Shown: positions 1 to 6,167, counted from the first letter of the stretch. The stretch is DNA of 6,928 nucleotides from an uncultured Pseudomonadota bacterium (GCA_903883985.1 CAISDD010000418.1:1-6928); one strand, 5' to 3'. Numbers and translations: made by a program. The notes: generated by a model from the sequence alone, not told the origin.

Positions 1-24
1 ACCAATTTGGCTTACCACCGGGCT

Positions 25-52
25 CCCTCACCCTGCCCTCTCCCGAAGAGGG
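25..52 (+). repeat. Short G/C-rich hairpin repeat, degenerate copy
   Basis: The stretch begins CCCTCACCC and ends in a hairpin with 6-bp arms CCCTCT (36-41) and AGAGGG (47-52) around a 5-base loop. Its layout (CCCTCA, C/G-rich spacer, then a C-run hairpin) resembles the better preserved element at 58-114, which lies on the other strand. The two therefore form a tail-to-tail inverted pair, as in BIME-type composite repeats. Assignment to the same family is inference from layout. Confidence 0.5.
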
Positions 53-57
53 TTCCA

Positions 58-114
58 CCCCCTTCCCCCTCCGGGGGAAGGGCCGGGGATGAGGGCCTGC
101 GCCGGCAGCTTAAT
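58..114 (-). repeat. 57-bp hairpin repeat, left copy
   Basis: Read on the minus strand, this 57-bp block matches 6734-6790 at 56 of 57 positions; the one difference is G here against A at 6752. It contains a perfect 10-bp stem (60-69 with 73-82) around a 3-base loop. The two copies lie in opposite orientation near the two window ends. It belongs to the broad class of dispersed short palindromic repeats common between proteobacterial genes. It lies downstream of the regulator gene stop codon at 210. Confidence 0.85.
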
Positions 115-209
115 GAAGGCAAGTTACGCGACATTACTTACGATTTCCCTGCGCTAGGGGAGGATACAGTCATGGATGGGTTCCGGGAAGGGTGGCCATG
201 GACCATGGT

Positions 210-1133
210 TTAACGATAGCCCAGCTGTTGCTCAATAGTGCGCAGCGCAAGGACTGGGTTGATTCCCAACGGGGTGACACCCACACTCCTGAGTTCCTCC
301 TGAGCATTGACGGAAAAATGGCTGCCCACGAAGACAGGGACCCCGCTGGTAGTGGACAACCAGGCAATGTCCTCAATCATCTTTGCAGGTTTTTGTATGT
401 CACGTCCTGCCAGCACGATCCCCGCGGGATGCGTGCGCGCGCAAATCGGCAGAATTTGACGTATCGGCATGTTTGCACCCAGGTAGATCACTCCATGGTT
501 ACGCCGCAGCCCCTCAAGCGCAAAAATCAACAGCCCTATTTCATGGTTTTCGCCAGGCAGACATGCCAGGATCAGCAACCGTCCTCGGGTCGGTCCGGTC
601 GAGTGATGGAGCCGCGCACCGAGTTTGTTGCGTAGCCAGGCACTGAAAAAGTGTTCTTCAGCAATGCCGGCTGGATGTTGGTCCCAACGCTCGCCAAGTT
701 GTTTCATCACGGGGATGAGCAGACTGTCCGTCACCACACCGATGGGGTAAAGCGCGCAAGCCTCGTTGTATAGCAGGTCTAGCCGTTCAACGCTGAAATC
801 CTCCAGCGCGCGCCGCGTCTCGCTCAGATAGCCCTGCCAAGCGGTCATCGCTACCGCCGACCTTGACACCGAGGTTCCTGTCGCTAGAGGCTCCATGTCA
901 TCGGTTTCGTCCAGTAGCGTACCGATTTCGGCGAGGCTCATTCCCTGGCTTAGCAGTCTCTGAAGGCGTCGGATGCGGTCCACATCCTGCATGCTGTAGA
1001 GTCGGTGCCCAGAGGGCGTTCGTAGCGGATTCAGCAACGCGTGGCGACTCTCCCACGCGCGCAGCGTGGAGGCGTTCACACCGGTTTGCTGGACCAGATC
1101 ACGAATCGGAAACAGACTAGGCAGTATGGTCAT
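210..1133 (-). CDS. MerR-type regulator with cobalamin-binding domain (CarH/LitR-like B12 photoreceptor)
   Basis: The 307-residue protein has an N-terminal MerR winged helix (about residues 6-76, with TLRAWESRH and the GHRLYS turn). A four-helix bundle follows (about 95-180), then a B12-binding Rossmann domain (about 184-305). The helix bundle shows the W-x9-EH signature of adenosylcobalamin photoreceptors (Trp150, Glu160, His161). The Rossmann domain shows E-x-H-x-x-G (Glu195, His197, Gly200), where the His is the lower axial cobalt ligand in this family. Known relatives bind DNA as tetramers in the dark with AdoCbl and release it in light. The residue after Trp150 is Asp, whereas Thermus CarH as I recall it has His there. 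The ATG at 1133 is chosen because the MerR fold starts a few residues later. The frame stays open to an ATG at 1283, but that would translate the A/T-rich operator region. No clear Shine-Dalgarno precedes 1133. Target genes are not visible; mog is divergent. Light sensing is inferred. Confidence 0.9.
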   Translation of the reverse strand: MTILPSLFPIRDLVQQTGVNASTLRAWESRHALLNPLRTPSGHRLYSMQDVDRIRRLQRLLSQGMSLAEIGTLLDETDDMEPLATGTSVSRSAVAMTAWQGYLSETRRALEDFSVERLDLLYNEACALYPIGVVTDSLLIPVMKQLGERWDQHPAGIAEEHFFSAWLRNKLGARLHHSTGPTRGRLLILACLPGENHEIGLLIFALEGLRRNHGVIYLGANMPIRQILPICARTHPAGIVLAGRDIQKPAKMIEDIAWLSTTSGVPVFVGSHFSVNAQEELRSVGVTPLGINPVLALRTIEQQLGYR

Positions 1134-1146
1134 GTGATGTACAGAA

Positions 1147-1162
1147 ATATTTGCGCAAATAT
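1147..1162. promoter_or_regulatory. Candidate operator: perfect 16-bp palindrome
   Basis: ATATTTGCGCAAATAT is its own reverse complement over 16 bp. It lies in an A/T-rich island (about 1134-1190) inside otherwise G/C-rich DNA, between the divergent regulator gene (start 1133) and mog (start 1295). It covers the place where the -35 element of the plus-strand promoter would lie and is 14 bp upstream of the regulator start codon. A TGTACA hexamer sits at 1138-1143. Position and symmetry fit an autoregulatory binding site for the MerR/B12 regulator. Which protein binds it is inference. Confidence 0.5.
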
Positions 1163-1170
1163 AGGCGCAG

Positions 1171-1176
1171 TATAAT
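1171..1176 (+). promoter_or_regulatory. mog: Candidate -10 element of a plus-strand promoter towards mog
   Basis: The sequence TATAAT matches the sigma-70 -10 consensus exactly and lies 118 bp upstream of the mog start. No good -35 sits at 17 bp: TATTTG occupies that place and TTGCGC lies at a 14-bp spacing, both inside the palindrome at 1147-1162. A weak -35 overlapping an operator is usual for activated or repressed promoters. A minus-strand promoter for the regulator probably shares this region (TATATT on the minus strand at 1158-1163), but its -35 is poor. Confidence 0.4.
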
Positions 1177-1294
1177 ATTTTTCCGAGTTGATGGTTCGTT
1201 TCCAGCAAGGGGCGCGAGATCGAAGGCGCTCGACCCTGGACGGGTGCGCGCCTGGCCCGGTTAGACTGTCCTCCCCCACGCACAGGACATTCCC

Positions 1295-1846
1295 ATGGCT
1301 CAAACCGCCCGCATCGGCCTCATTTCCATCAGCGACCGCGCCAGTTCCGGCGCCTACGAAGACCAGGGACTGCCCGCCCTGAAGGCCTGGCTGCAAGAGG
1401 CGCTGCTCAACCCGCTGGATTTCGTCGAACGCCTGATCCCGGACGAACAGGTGTTGATCGAGGCGACCCTGATCGAACTCGCAACGCGCTGCTGCCTGGT
1501 GCTCACCACCGGCGGCACCGGGCCGGCACCGCGCGACGTGACGCCGGAGGCAACGCTGGCGGTCGCCGACCGGGTATTGCCAGGGTTCGGCGAACAGATG
1601 CGCGCGGTCAGCCTGAAATACGTCCCCACCGCCTTGCTGTCACGACAAGTCGGCGTGGTGCGCGGCCAGTGCCTGATCCTCAACCTGCCGGGCCAACCCA
1701 AGGCAATCAAGGAAACCCTGGACGGCGTGTTTGCCGCCGTCCCCTATGGCATCGACCTGATCGGCGGAACATACCTGGAGACGCGGGATGAAGTGGTCAA
1801 GGCATTCCGACCGAAGTCGGCGACGAAAGCAACAAGCGCTGAATGA
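1295..1846 (+). CDS. mog: Molybdopterin adenylyltransferase MogA
   Basis: The 183-residue protein matches the MogA/MoaB fold. MogA adenylylates molybdopterin with ATP, activating it for molybdate insertion in molybdenum cofactor synthesis in the cytoplasm. Residues 5-20 carry the opening strand and the S-I-S-D-R turn. Residues 71-86 carry TTGGTGPAPRDVTPEA, the family's binding loop, with Asp81; Asp50 lies at the place of a second conserved acid. LPGQPKAIKETL at 131-142 is the second conserved loop. Its length is close to E. coli Mog (about 195), and the full-length C-terminal part favours MogA over the shorter MoaB. The ATG at 1295 has an AGGA 7 bp upstream (1284-1287). The gene is divergent from the MerR/B12 regulator and its last 50 bp overlap tcdA on the opposite strand. 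No other molybdenum genes are in view. Confidence 0.93.
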   Translation: MAQTARIGLISISDRASSGAYEDQGLPALKAWLQEALLNPLDFVERLIPDEQVLIEATLIELATRCCLVLTTGGTGPAPRDVTPEATLAVADRVLPGFGEQMRAVSLKYVPTALLSRQVGVVRGQCLILNLPGQPKAIKETLDGVFAAVPYGIDLIGGTYLETRDEVVKAFRPKSATKATSAE

Positions 1847-2540
1847 CCGCGCCCGCCAGCATCAGCCCGAACAAAGGCGGCAGATAGGCGATCGTGCCGT
1901 TCACCGCGCGCGCGCGGCCCTGGCTTACTGCCTCCGGCGGCAGGGGAGGACGGCCGGTTTCATCGCTCCAGACGCACAGCACGCCCTTTTCCACGCCCTG
2001 CCGTTTCAGGCGCTTGCGCACCAGGCGCGCGAGTCGATCAACCTCGGTCTTGTCGATGTCGGACACCCGTACCCGGGTCACATCGAGTTTGTTGCCCGCC
2101 CCCATGCTGGAGGCTATGGCCAGGCCGCGGCGATGCGCCGCCACGATCAGCGCGACCTTGCAGTTGAGGGAATCGATGCAGTCGATCACATAGTCCACGT
2201 CCACGGGCAAGAGCGTCGGAATGTTGTCCGGGGTGAGGAAGTCGGTCAGCACGCGAAGACGGCAATCCGGGTTGATATCGCGTAGGCGTTCGGCCATGAC
2301 TTCGGCCTTGCCACGCCCCACCGTGGAGAACAAGGCAGGCAGTTGCCGGTTGATGTTGGAGACGGCCACCGTATCCATGTCCACCAGGGTCAACCGCCCC
2401 ACCCCGGCCCGCGCCAACGCCTCCGCACACCAGGAGCCAACCCCGCACAGGCCGGCGAGAAACACGTGGCAAGACGCCAGGCGTGCCACGCCCTCAGGTC
2501 CGATGAGGATCTCGCTGCGCTCGAACTGGGGAGGGGTCAT
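1797..2540 (-). CDS. tcdA: tRNA threonylcarbamoyladenosine dehydratase TcdA (CsdL/YgdL)
   Basis: This 247-residue E1-like (ThiF/MoeB superfamily) enzyme should carry out ATP-dependent cyclisation of t6A to ct6A at position 37 of ANN-decoding tRNAs. The nucleotide loop is at residues 30-35 (GLCGVG), where the usual GxGGxG has Cys32 in place of the first Gly of the pair. It is followed by LVDMD (52-56), the SNINRQ segment (61-66), IDCIDS (119-124) and GAGNKLDVTRVRVSDIDKT (147-165). These lie in the order and spacing of E. coli TcdA. A conserved Cys near the C-terminus is present (Cys189). It is the last gene of the minus-strand array, 46 bp after the YecA-like gene, and its 3' end overlaps mog. 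The Shine-Dalgarno is weak (GGACAGG-like just before the ATG). Confidence 0.92.
   Translation of the reverse strand: MTPPQFERSEILIGPEGVARLASCHVFLAGLCGVGSWCAEALARAGVGRLTLVDMDTVAVSNINRQLPALFSTVGRGKAEVMAERLRDINPDCRLRVLTDFLTPDNIPTLLPVDVDYVIDCIDSLNCKVALIVAAHRRGLAIASSMGAGNKLDVTRVRVSDIDKTEVDRLARLVRKRLKRQGVEKGVLCVWSDETGRPPLPPEAVSQGRARAVNGTIAYLPPLFGLMLAGAVIQRLLLSSPTSVGMP
1807..1820 (-). other. cUUCGg-capped hairpin in the tcdA/mog 3' overlap
   Basis: On the minus strand this reads CCGAC-TTCG-GTCGG, a 5-bp stem closed by C-G around a UUCG tetraloop, one of the most stable RNA hairpin caps. It lies inside both reading frames, 7 bases before the tcdA stop codon and about 24 bases before the mog stop on the other strand. 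No U-tract follows on either strand, so it is not a canonical intrinsic terminator. It could protect the 3' end of the tcdA transcript or limit readthrough between the converging genes; that role is inference. Confidence 0.4.
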
Positions 2541-2568
2541 GCCTGTCCGCTCACAAAATTACCGCGCC

Positions 2569-2587
2569 CACTTTCCACTTTCCACTT
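2569..2587. repeat. 7-bp tandem repeat at the YecA-like gene / tcdA junction
   Basis: CACTTTC is present twice in full and followed by CACTT (2569-2587). The array fills the start of the 46-bp gap and touches the stop codon of the YecA-like gene. On the transcribed strand it gives a purine-rich run (GGAAAGTGGAAAGTGGG). The copy number is low and no function is evident. Confidence 0.6.
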
Positions 2588-3291
2588 CAGTGCAGCGTCG
2601 GTCCTGCACCGCAGCACTTCTTGAATTTTTTGCCCGAGCCGCACGGACAGGGCTCGTTGCGCCCGATCTTGTCGCCGGCGCGTTGCAGCGTGGCGGTCAC
2701 GCGCTCTTGAGCCGCGGCTTCGCGCTGCGGCAGGAAATAATGGAACAGGGCTTCGACGATATCGGGAATCGCTTCATAGGCGGCTCGAATCCTGTCCAAG
2801 GGATACTCCTCGGTCTCGAGTTCATCCCAGCCTTCTTCGGTGCCGAGAAGGATCATGGGGGCGAGCCATTCCGGGTGTGACCTTAGGACCGGCAACCAGA
2901 CTTCCTTGAATAGCTCTACCCCCAGCATGAAGCCCATGCTCCAGCCTTCGCCATCGTAGAGTTCGCTACCGTCTTCCTGCTGCAGCGTGTACATCAGCGG
3001 CGCGAAACGATCTTCGCTGACCGCCTCCTGCACACTGTTGTAGTGGCGCAGCAGCAAGCCACTGATGCGCTCGGCCTGGGCCACAGTCTCGAACGCGGGC
3101 GTTTCCTCACCCTCCTCCATATCCCATACCCAGGGCAGCCACTGGCTGGGCAGGATGAATTCAGGATTGAGGGCGATGGCTGCAAAGAAGCCATCCACCG
3201 CAGAGATATCCATCGACTCCTCGGATAGCGATTCCGACATCAAGAAGGCATCGAGTTCGTCGAATTCGTCTTCGCTCAAGGCACGGTCCAT
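2587..3291 (-). CDS. yecA: YecA-like UPF0149 protein with C-terminal SEC-C metal-binding motif
   Basis: The 234-residue acidic protein has a UPF0149-type helical domain (about residues 5-190). Its hallmarks are LDAFLMS near the start, DISAVDGFFAAIA (28-40) and the GWSMGFMLGVEL segment (116-127). The C-terminal tail is a SecA-like zinc/iron-binding motif: RNEPCPCGSGKKFKKCCG (211-228) with Cys215, Cys217, Cys226 and Cys227 spaced C-x-C-x8-C-C. E. coli YecA has the same architecture at about 221 residues, and the tail of SecA and YecA has been linked to ribosome and metal binding. The cellular role remains poorly defined. A GAGGA Shine-Dalgarno (3298-3302) sits 6 bases before the ATG, the best ribosome binding site in this array. 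The gene follows ubiA after 15 bp and precedes tcdA, so co-transcription is likely. Confidence 0.88.
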   Translation of the reverse strand: MDRALSEDEFDELDAFLMSESLSEESMDISAVDGFFAAIALNPEFILPSQWLPWVWDMEEGEETPAFETVAQAERISGLLLRHYNSVQEAVSEDRFAPLMYTLQQEDGSELYDGEGWSMGFMLGVELFKEVWLPVLRSHPEWLAPMILLGTEEGWDELETEEYPLDRIRAAYEAIPDIVEALFHYFLPQREAAAQERVTATLQRAGDKIGRNEPCPCGSGKKFKKCCGAGPTLH

Positions 3292-3306
3292 TTCGGCTCC
3301 TCGTCT

Positions 3307-4173
3307 CTATAGGTGCAGCAGGCTGGCTGCGATGCCGGCGAAAACCGCACCGCCAAACCAGTTGTTATGAAGAAATGCCTTGAAGCAGCGAACGGGGTCG
3401 CGCTCGCGGATCAAGGTCCAATGGTAAGCGGCCAGGCCGGCGGCGACACCCAGGCCGGCATGGAATGGCCAGGAAAGATGCAAACGCCATCCCACCCAGG
3501 CCAGGATCAGCAAGGTCAGGCCATAACAGGCCATGACCGCGGCCACGTCGTAGCGCCCGAAAGTGATAGCCGAAGTCTTGATGCCGATTTTCAGATCGTC
3601 CTCGCGGTCCACCATCGCGTATTCGGTGTCATAGGCGATGGCCCAGAACACGTTGGCCAGCGTCAACAGCCAGGCTTCGAGCGGAATGAATTGCACCTGG
3701 GCCGCGTAACTCATGGGGATACCGAAGCCGAAGGCCACACCCAGATAGGCCTGAGGGATGGCCAGGAAACGCTTGGTGTAGGGGTAGGAAGCCGCCAGAA
3801 AAACCGCGACGAACGACAGCCCCAGCAGCAGCCTGTTTTGCAGCGGCAGGACCAGGAGAAACGCCAGCAGGCATAGGCCCGCAGCCAGCGATAGCGCCTC
3901 TTTTCCGCTCACCAGGCCGGCCGCCATGGGACGGTTCTTGGTGCGTTCCACATGAGCGTCGAAGTGGCGATCGGCATAGTCGTTGATCACGCAACCGGCA
4001 GAACGCATCAACACCACGCCCAGTGCGAATATCCAGACCAGAACCGGCTCCGGCCTGCCCGCACCCGACAGCCACAAACCCCAGAAGGTGGGCCAGGCGA
4101 GCAGCAGGATGCCGATGGGCTTGTCCAGGCGCATCAGCTTTTCGTACTGAGTCAGGCGTTCGGTGAGGGTCAT
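3307..4173 (-). CDS. ubiA: 4-Hydroxybenzoate polyprenyltransferase UbiA
   Basis: This 288-residue integral membrane protein matches UbiA in length. It attaches the polyprenyl chain to 4-hydroxybenzoate, the first membrane step of ubiquinone synthesis. The first Asp-rich motif is N-D-x-x-D-x-x-x-D (Asn64, Asp65, Asp68, Asp72), followed by RTKNRPMAAG (77-86). The second is YDTEYAMVDREDDLKIGIKT (181-200), with Asp182, Asp189, Asp192 and Asp193. These bind the Mg-diphosphate of the prenyl donor. About eight or nine hydrophobic helices are visible. The N-terminus (residues 1-30, LMRLDKPIGILLLAWPTFWG) is typical, which supports the ATG at 4173. There is no clear Shine-Dalgarno, so translation may be coupled to the FAD oxidase, whose stop lies 22 bp upstream. 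No ubiC lies next to it. Confidence 0.96.
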   Translation of the reverse strand: MTLTERLTQYEKLMRLDKPIGILLLAWPTFWGLWLSGAGRPEPVLVWIFALGVVLMRSAGCVINDYADRHFDAHVERTKNRPMAAGLVSGKEALSLAAGLCLLAFLLVLPLQNRLLLGLSFVAVFLAASYPYTKRFLAIPQAYLGVAFGFGIPMSYAAQVQFIPLEAWLLTLANVFWAIAYDTEYAMVDREDDLKIGIKTSAITFGRYDVAAVMACYGLTLLILAWVGWRLHLSWPFHAGLGVAAGLAAYHWTLIRERDPVRCFKAFLHNNWFGGAVFAGIAASLLHL

Positions 4174-4179
4174 GACGGG

Positions 4180-4193
4180 TTCTAGGTTCTAGG
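4180..4193. repeat. 7-bp tandem repeat between the FAD oxidase gene and ubiA
   Basis: TTCTAGG occurs twice head to tail, filling most of the 22-bp gap between the FAD oxidase stop (4196-4198) and the ubiA start (4173). It replaces any recognisable Shine-Dalgarno for ubiA. The unit differs in sequence from the 7-bp unit at 2569-2587 but has the same length. Confidence 0.6.
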
Positions 4194-4195
4194 GG

Positions 4196-5587
4196 CTAAT
4201 CCGGCAACTTCTTTCCCGGATTGAGCACGCCTTGAGGGTCGAAGAGGCGTTTCAGACCACGCATCAGATCCAGCGTGGGCGCGTCGACTTCCAGAGGTAC
4301 GAAATGGCGTTTCTCGCTACCGATGCCATGCTCACCCGACAGGCTGCCGCCCAGGCCGATGACGGCGTGGATCAGGGCGGCGCGGCAGGCGAGCGCCCGC
4401 GCAATTTCCTCGTTACTGCCATTGTCCACCATGATGTTGACATGCAAATTGCCGTTTCCGGCGTGACCGAAGGCGACAATGGGCAAATGGTGAGTCTCCG
4501 CCAGGGCTTCGATGGCGCTCACCAACTGGGCCAATCGCCCCACCGGAACCACGACATCCTCGTTGATTTTCAGGGGCGCGATGCGCTTGACCGCGTGCGA
4601 TAGCGACTTGCGCGCGAGCCACAGCCGGAGGATGTCTTCTTCGGTGAAGCCACTCTGAATCTCCAGCAAATCCGGCCCCGCCAATGCCTTTTCCAAGGCG
4701 GCGATCTGGCGCGGCACATCCTCGAAGTTGCCATCGGCTTCCACCATGAGCACGGCTTTTGTGCCCGGCGGCAGGGCCGCGGCGGCAAAAGCCTCGCCGC
4801 CATAGTCGCGCAAGGCCAGAAGCGAACGGTGATCCATGAACTCCAGCGCACACGGAGTGACCGGTTGATTCATCACCCGGCTCACCGCCTCGCAAGCACT
4901 CTGGTTGCTGGCATAGCACACGCGCAAGGTGGCCACGGTCTCGGGCGCGGGCAACAGTTTCAAGGTGGCCTGGGTAATGTAGGCCAGTGTGCCCTCCGAG
5001 CCCACCAGCAGACGGGTGAGGTCGTAGGCGGTGGCATATTTGGTGGTGCGCCCCCCGCTGTGGATGACGCGACCGTCGCCGGTAACGGCGGTGAGGCCCA
5101 GCACATGGTCGCGGGTGGCACCATATTTCACCGCGCGCGGGCCCGCCGCGTTCATCGCCAGGTTGCCGCCGATGCGGCAGTAGGCACCAGAGCCAGGGTC
5201 GGGCGCATACATCAGACCACGCGTGCGCGCGAGGCGGTCGATCTCGTCGGTAACCACGCCCGGTTCCACCACCATCAAGCGGTTAGCGGCATCGAACTCG
5301 ACGATTTTTTGCATGCACTCGAAGCTCACCACCACGCTGCCTGGGACCGGCATCGCTCCGCCGACGTTACCGGAACCGGCGCCGCGCGCAGTCAGGGAAA
5401 TGCGATGGAGGTTCGCAAGAAGCACGATCTCGGCGACATGGCTCTGACAAGTCGGAAACAATACCGCCTCGGGCATGCACGACCGTGGCGTCTCGTCACT
5501 GGCGTAGTGCGCCAGGGTTTCCGCATCGTCGAATACCCGATCCAGGCCGAGCAGGGCCTGGAATTCACGAAAGAGGAAAGGCGTCAA
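4196..5587 (-). CDS. FAD-linked oxidase, GlcD/D-lactate dehydrogenase type
   Basis: From the chosen start the protein has 463 residues. The first half is a PCMH-type FAD-binding domain (FAD_binding_4): ARGAGSGNVGGA (67-78) for the pyrophosphate loop, PDPGS (129-133), GGNLAMNAAGPRAVKYG (140-156) and LLVGSEGTLAYIT (193-205). The second half is the FAD-oxidase C-terminal domain, with GHAGNGNLH (374-382; His375 and His382) and GEHGIG (418-423). Relatives oxidise 2-hydroxy acids such as glycolate or D-lactate and pass electrons to quinone or a cytochrome; the exact substrate cannot be read here. The open frame extends to an ATG at 5683, but that would overlap the upstream gene by 89 bp with a Trp/Pro-rich stretch unlike the family. 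I therefore prefer the TTG at 5587, which follows the upstream stop by 7 bp and has a GGGGTGA-type site before it. No separate GlcE/GlcF or Fe-S subunit lies nearby. Confidence 0.88.
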   Translation of the reverse strand: MTPFLFREFQALLGLDRVFDDAETLAHYASDETPRSCMPEAVLFPTCQSHVAEIVLLANLHRISLTARGAGSGNVGGAMPVPGSVVVSFECMQKIVEFDAANRLMVVEPGVVTDEIDRLARTRGLMYAPDPGSGAYCRIGGNLAMNAAGPRAVKYGATRDHVLGLTAVTGDGRVIHSGGRTTKYATAYDLTRLLVGSEGTLAYITQATLKLLPAPETVATLRVCYASNQSACEAVSRVMNQPVTPCALEFMDHRSLLALRDYGGEAFAAAALPPGTKAVLMVEADGNFEDVPRQIAALEKALAGPDLLEIQSGFTEEDILRLWLARKSLSHAVKRIAPLKINEDVVVPVGRLAQLVSAIEALAETHHLPIVAFGHAGNGNLHVNIMVDNGSNEEIARALACRAALIHAVIGLGGSLSGEHGIGSEKRHFVPLEVDAPTLDLMRGLKRLFDPQGVLNPGKKLPD

Positions 5588-5594
5588 CGCGACA

Positions 5595-6167
5595 TCACCC
5601 CAGCGCGGCTTCGACCACCTCGGCTGCCAGGGCCAAAGCGTCGGAATCGGGATAGCGCGTATGCACTTCCTGCACGGCGGCATCGTAGATCAGGCGGTTG
5701 AAAGGCAGGGCTGCCTGTTCCCGCAGGCAATGTTTGAGTGCCTGGGTCATCACCTTGTCTAGGGACAGGATGCGGCGCGAGCGCACGATGCCATCCTCGG
5801 CATCGACCAGGGTGAGCTTCAGTCGGGCACGGTCGCCCGGCGCCTCGTCGGGCAGTTCGCGTTCTTCCTCAGGCACCCGATGCACATTGAAAGAAGCATC
5901 GGACCACTCACACACGTTCCGTATCTTGTAGAGCAGGAAGGCCGCCGGGCCATGGCTGAACAGGCCCACTTCAACGTCGGCATCCCGCAGGCCCGTGATT
6001 TCTTCCTGGGTGGGCGCAGGCCAGAACAGGGTCAGTTCGTGCGCGCCGAAGCGGTAGACATAGCGCACGCCCTCGTCATAGCCATTGAACTCGGCCGACC
6101 AGCGCTCGCCCACGCCAGGTTCCGGCGGCAGGAAATCGGGACGCGGGAAGGTGTGTAGGGTCGTCAT
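5595..6167 (-). CDS. Conserved-looking hypothetical protein, 190 residues
   Basis: I do not recognise the family. The protein is acidic and soluble, with no signal peptide or membrane segment. Residues 20-90 alternate short hydrophobic strands with aromatic turns (WSAEFNGYDEGVRYVYRFG at 23-41, LTLFWPAPT at 45-53, GPAAFLLYKI at 73-82, then WSD at 88-90), suggesting a beta-rich fold. The second half (about 110-190) begins with strands (LKLTLVDAEDGIVRSRRILSL) and ends in helices rich in Ala and Leu. Its ATG overlaps the stop of the SseB-domain gene as ATGA (6164-6167), so translation is probably coupled and the two products may act together. The gene ends 7 bp before the start of the FAD oxidase. 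Codon use looks like its neighbours and I see no sign of transfer. It is probably real, but the function is unknown. Confidence 0.8.
   Translation of the reverse strand: MTTLHTFPRPDFLPPEPGVGERWSAEFNGYDEGVRYVYRFGAHELTLFWPAPTQEEITGLRDADVEVGLFSHGPAAFLLYKIRNVCEWSDASFNVHRVPEEERELPDEAPGDRARLKLTLVDAEDGIVRSRRILSLDKVMTQALKHCLREQAALPFNRLIYDAAVQEVHTRYPDSDALALAAEVVEAALG

Noticed and set aside
25..114. Repeats as a CRISPR array
   Set aside because: Elements are inverted, contain internal palindromes and have no regular spacers; no cas gene is nearby.
196..208. CCATG-GAC-CATGG stem followed by TTT as a terminator
   Set aside because: The stem has only 5 bp and the T-run is on the plus strand, where no gene ends; on the regulator's strand no U-tract follows.
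7..213. 68-codon plus-strand frame at the left edge
   Set aside because: Its first half is translated repeat sequence (25-114). Only the last 13 codons have a ribosome binding site, and those are treated separately as a low-interest finding.
1134..1283. N-terminal extension of the MerR/B12 regulator to the ATG at 1283
   Set aside because: The added 50 residues have no MerR-like content and would span the A/T-rich promoter and palindrome. The domain starts a few residues after the ATG at 1133.
3313..3876. 187-codon plus-strand frame opposite ubiA
   Set aside because: Antisense shadow of ubiA with Gln/His-rich composition and no recognisable motif.
4829..5701. 290-codon plus-strand open frame
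   Set aside because: It lies antisense to the well-supported FAD oxidase, is rich in His, Arg and Gly without any domain pattern, and is explained by G/C-rich codon bias in the true gene.
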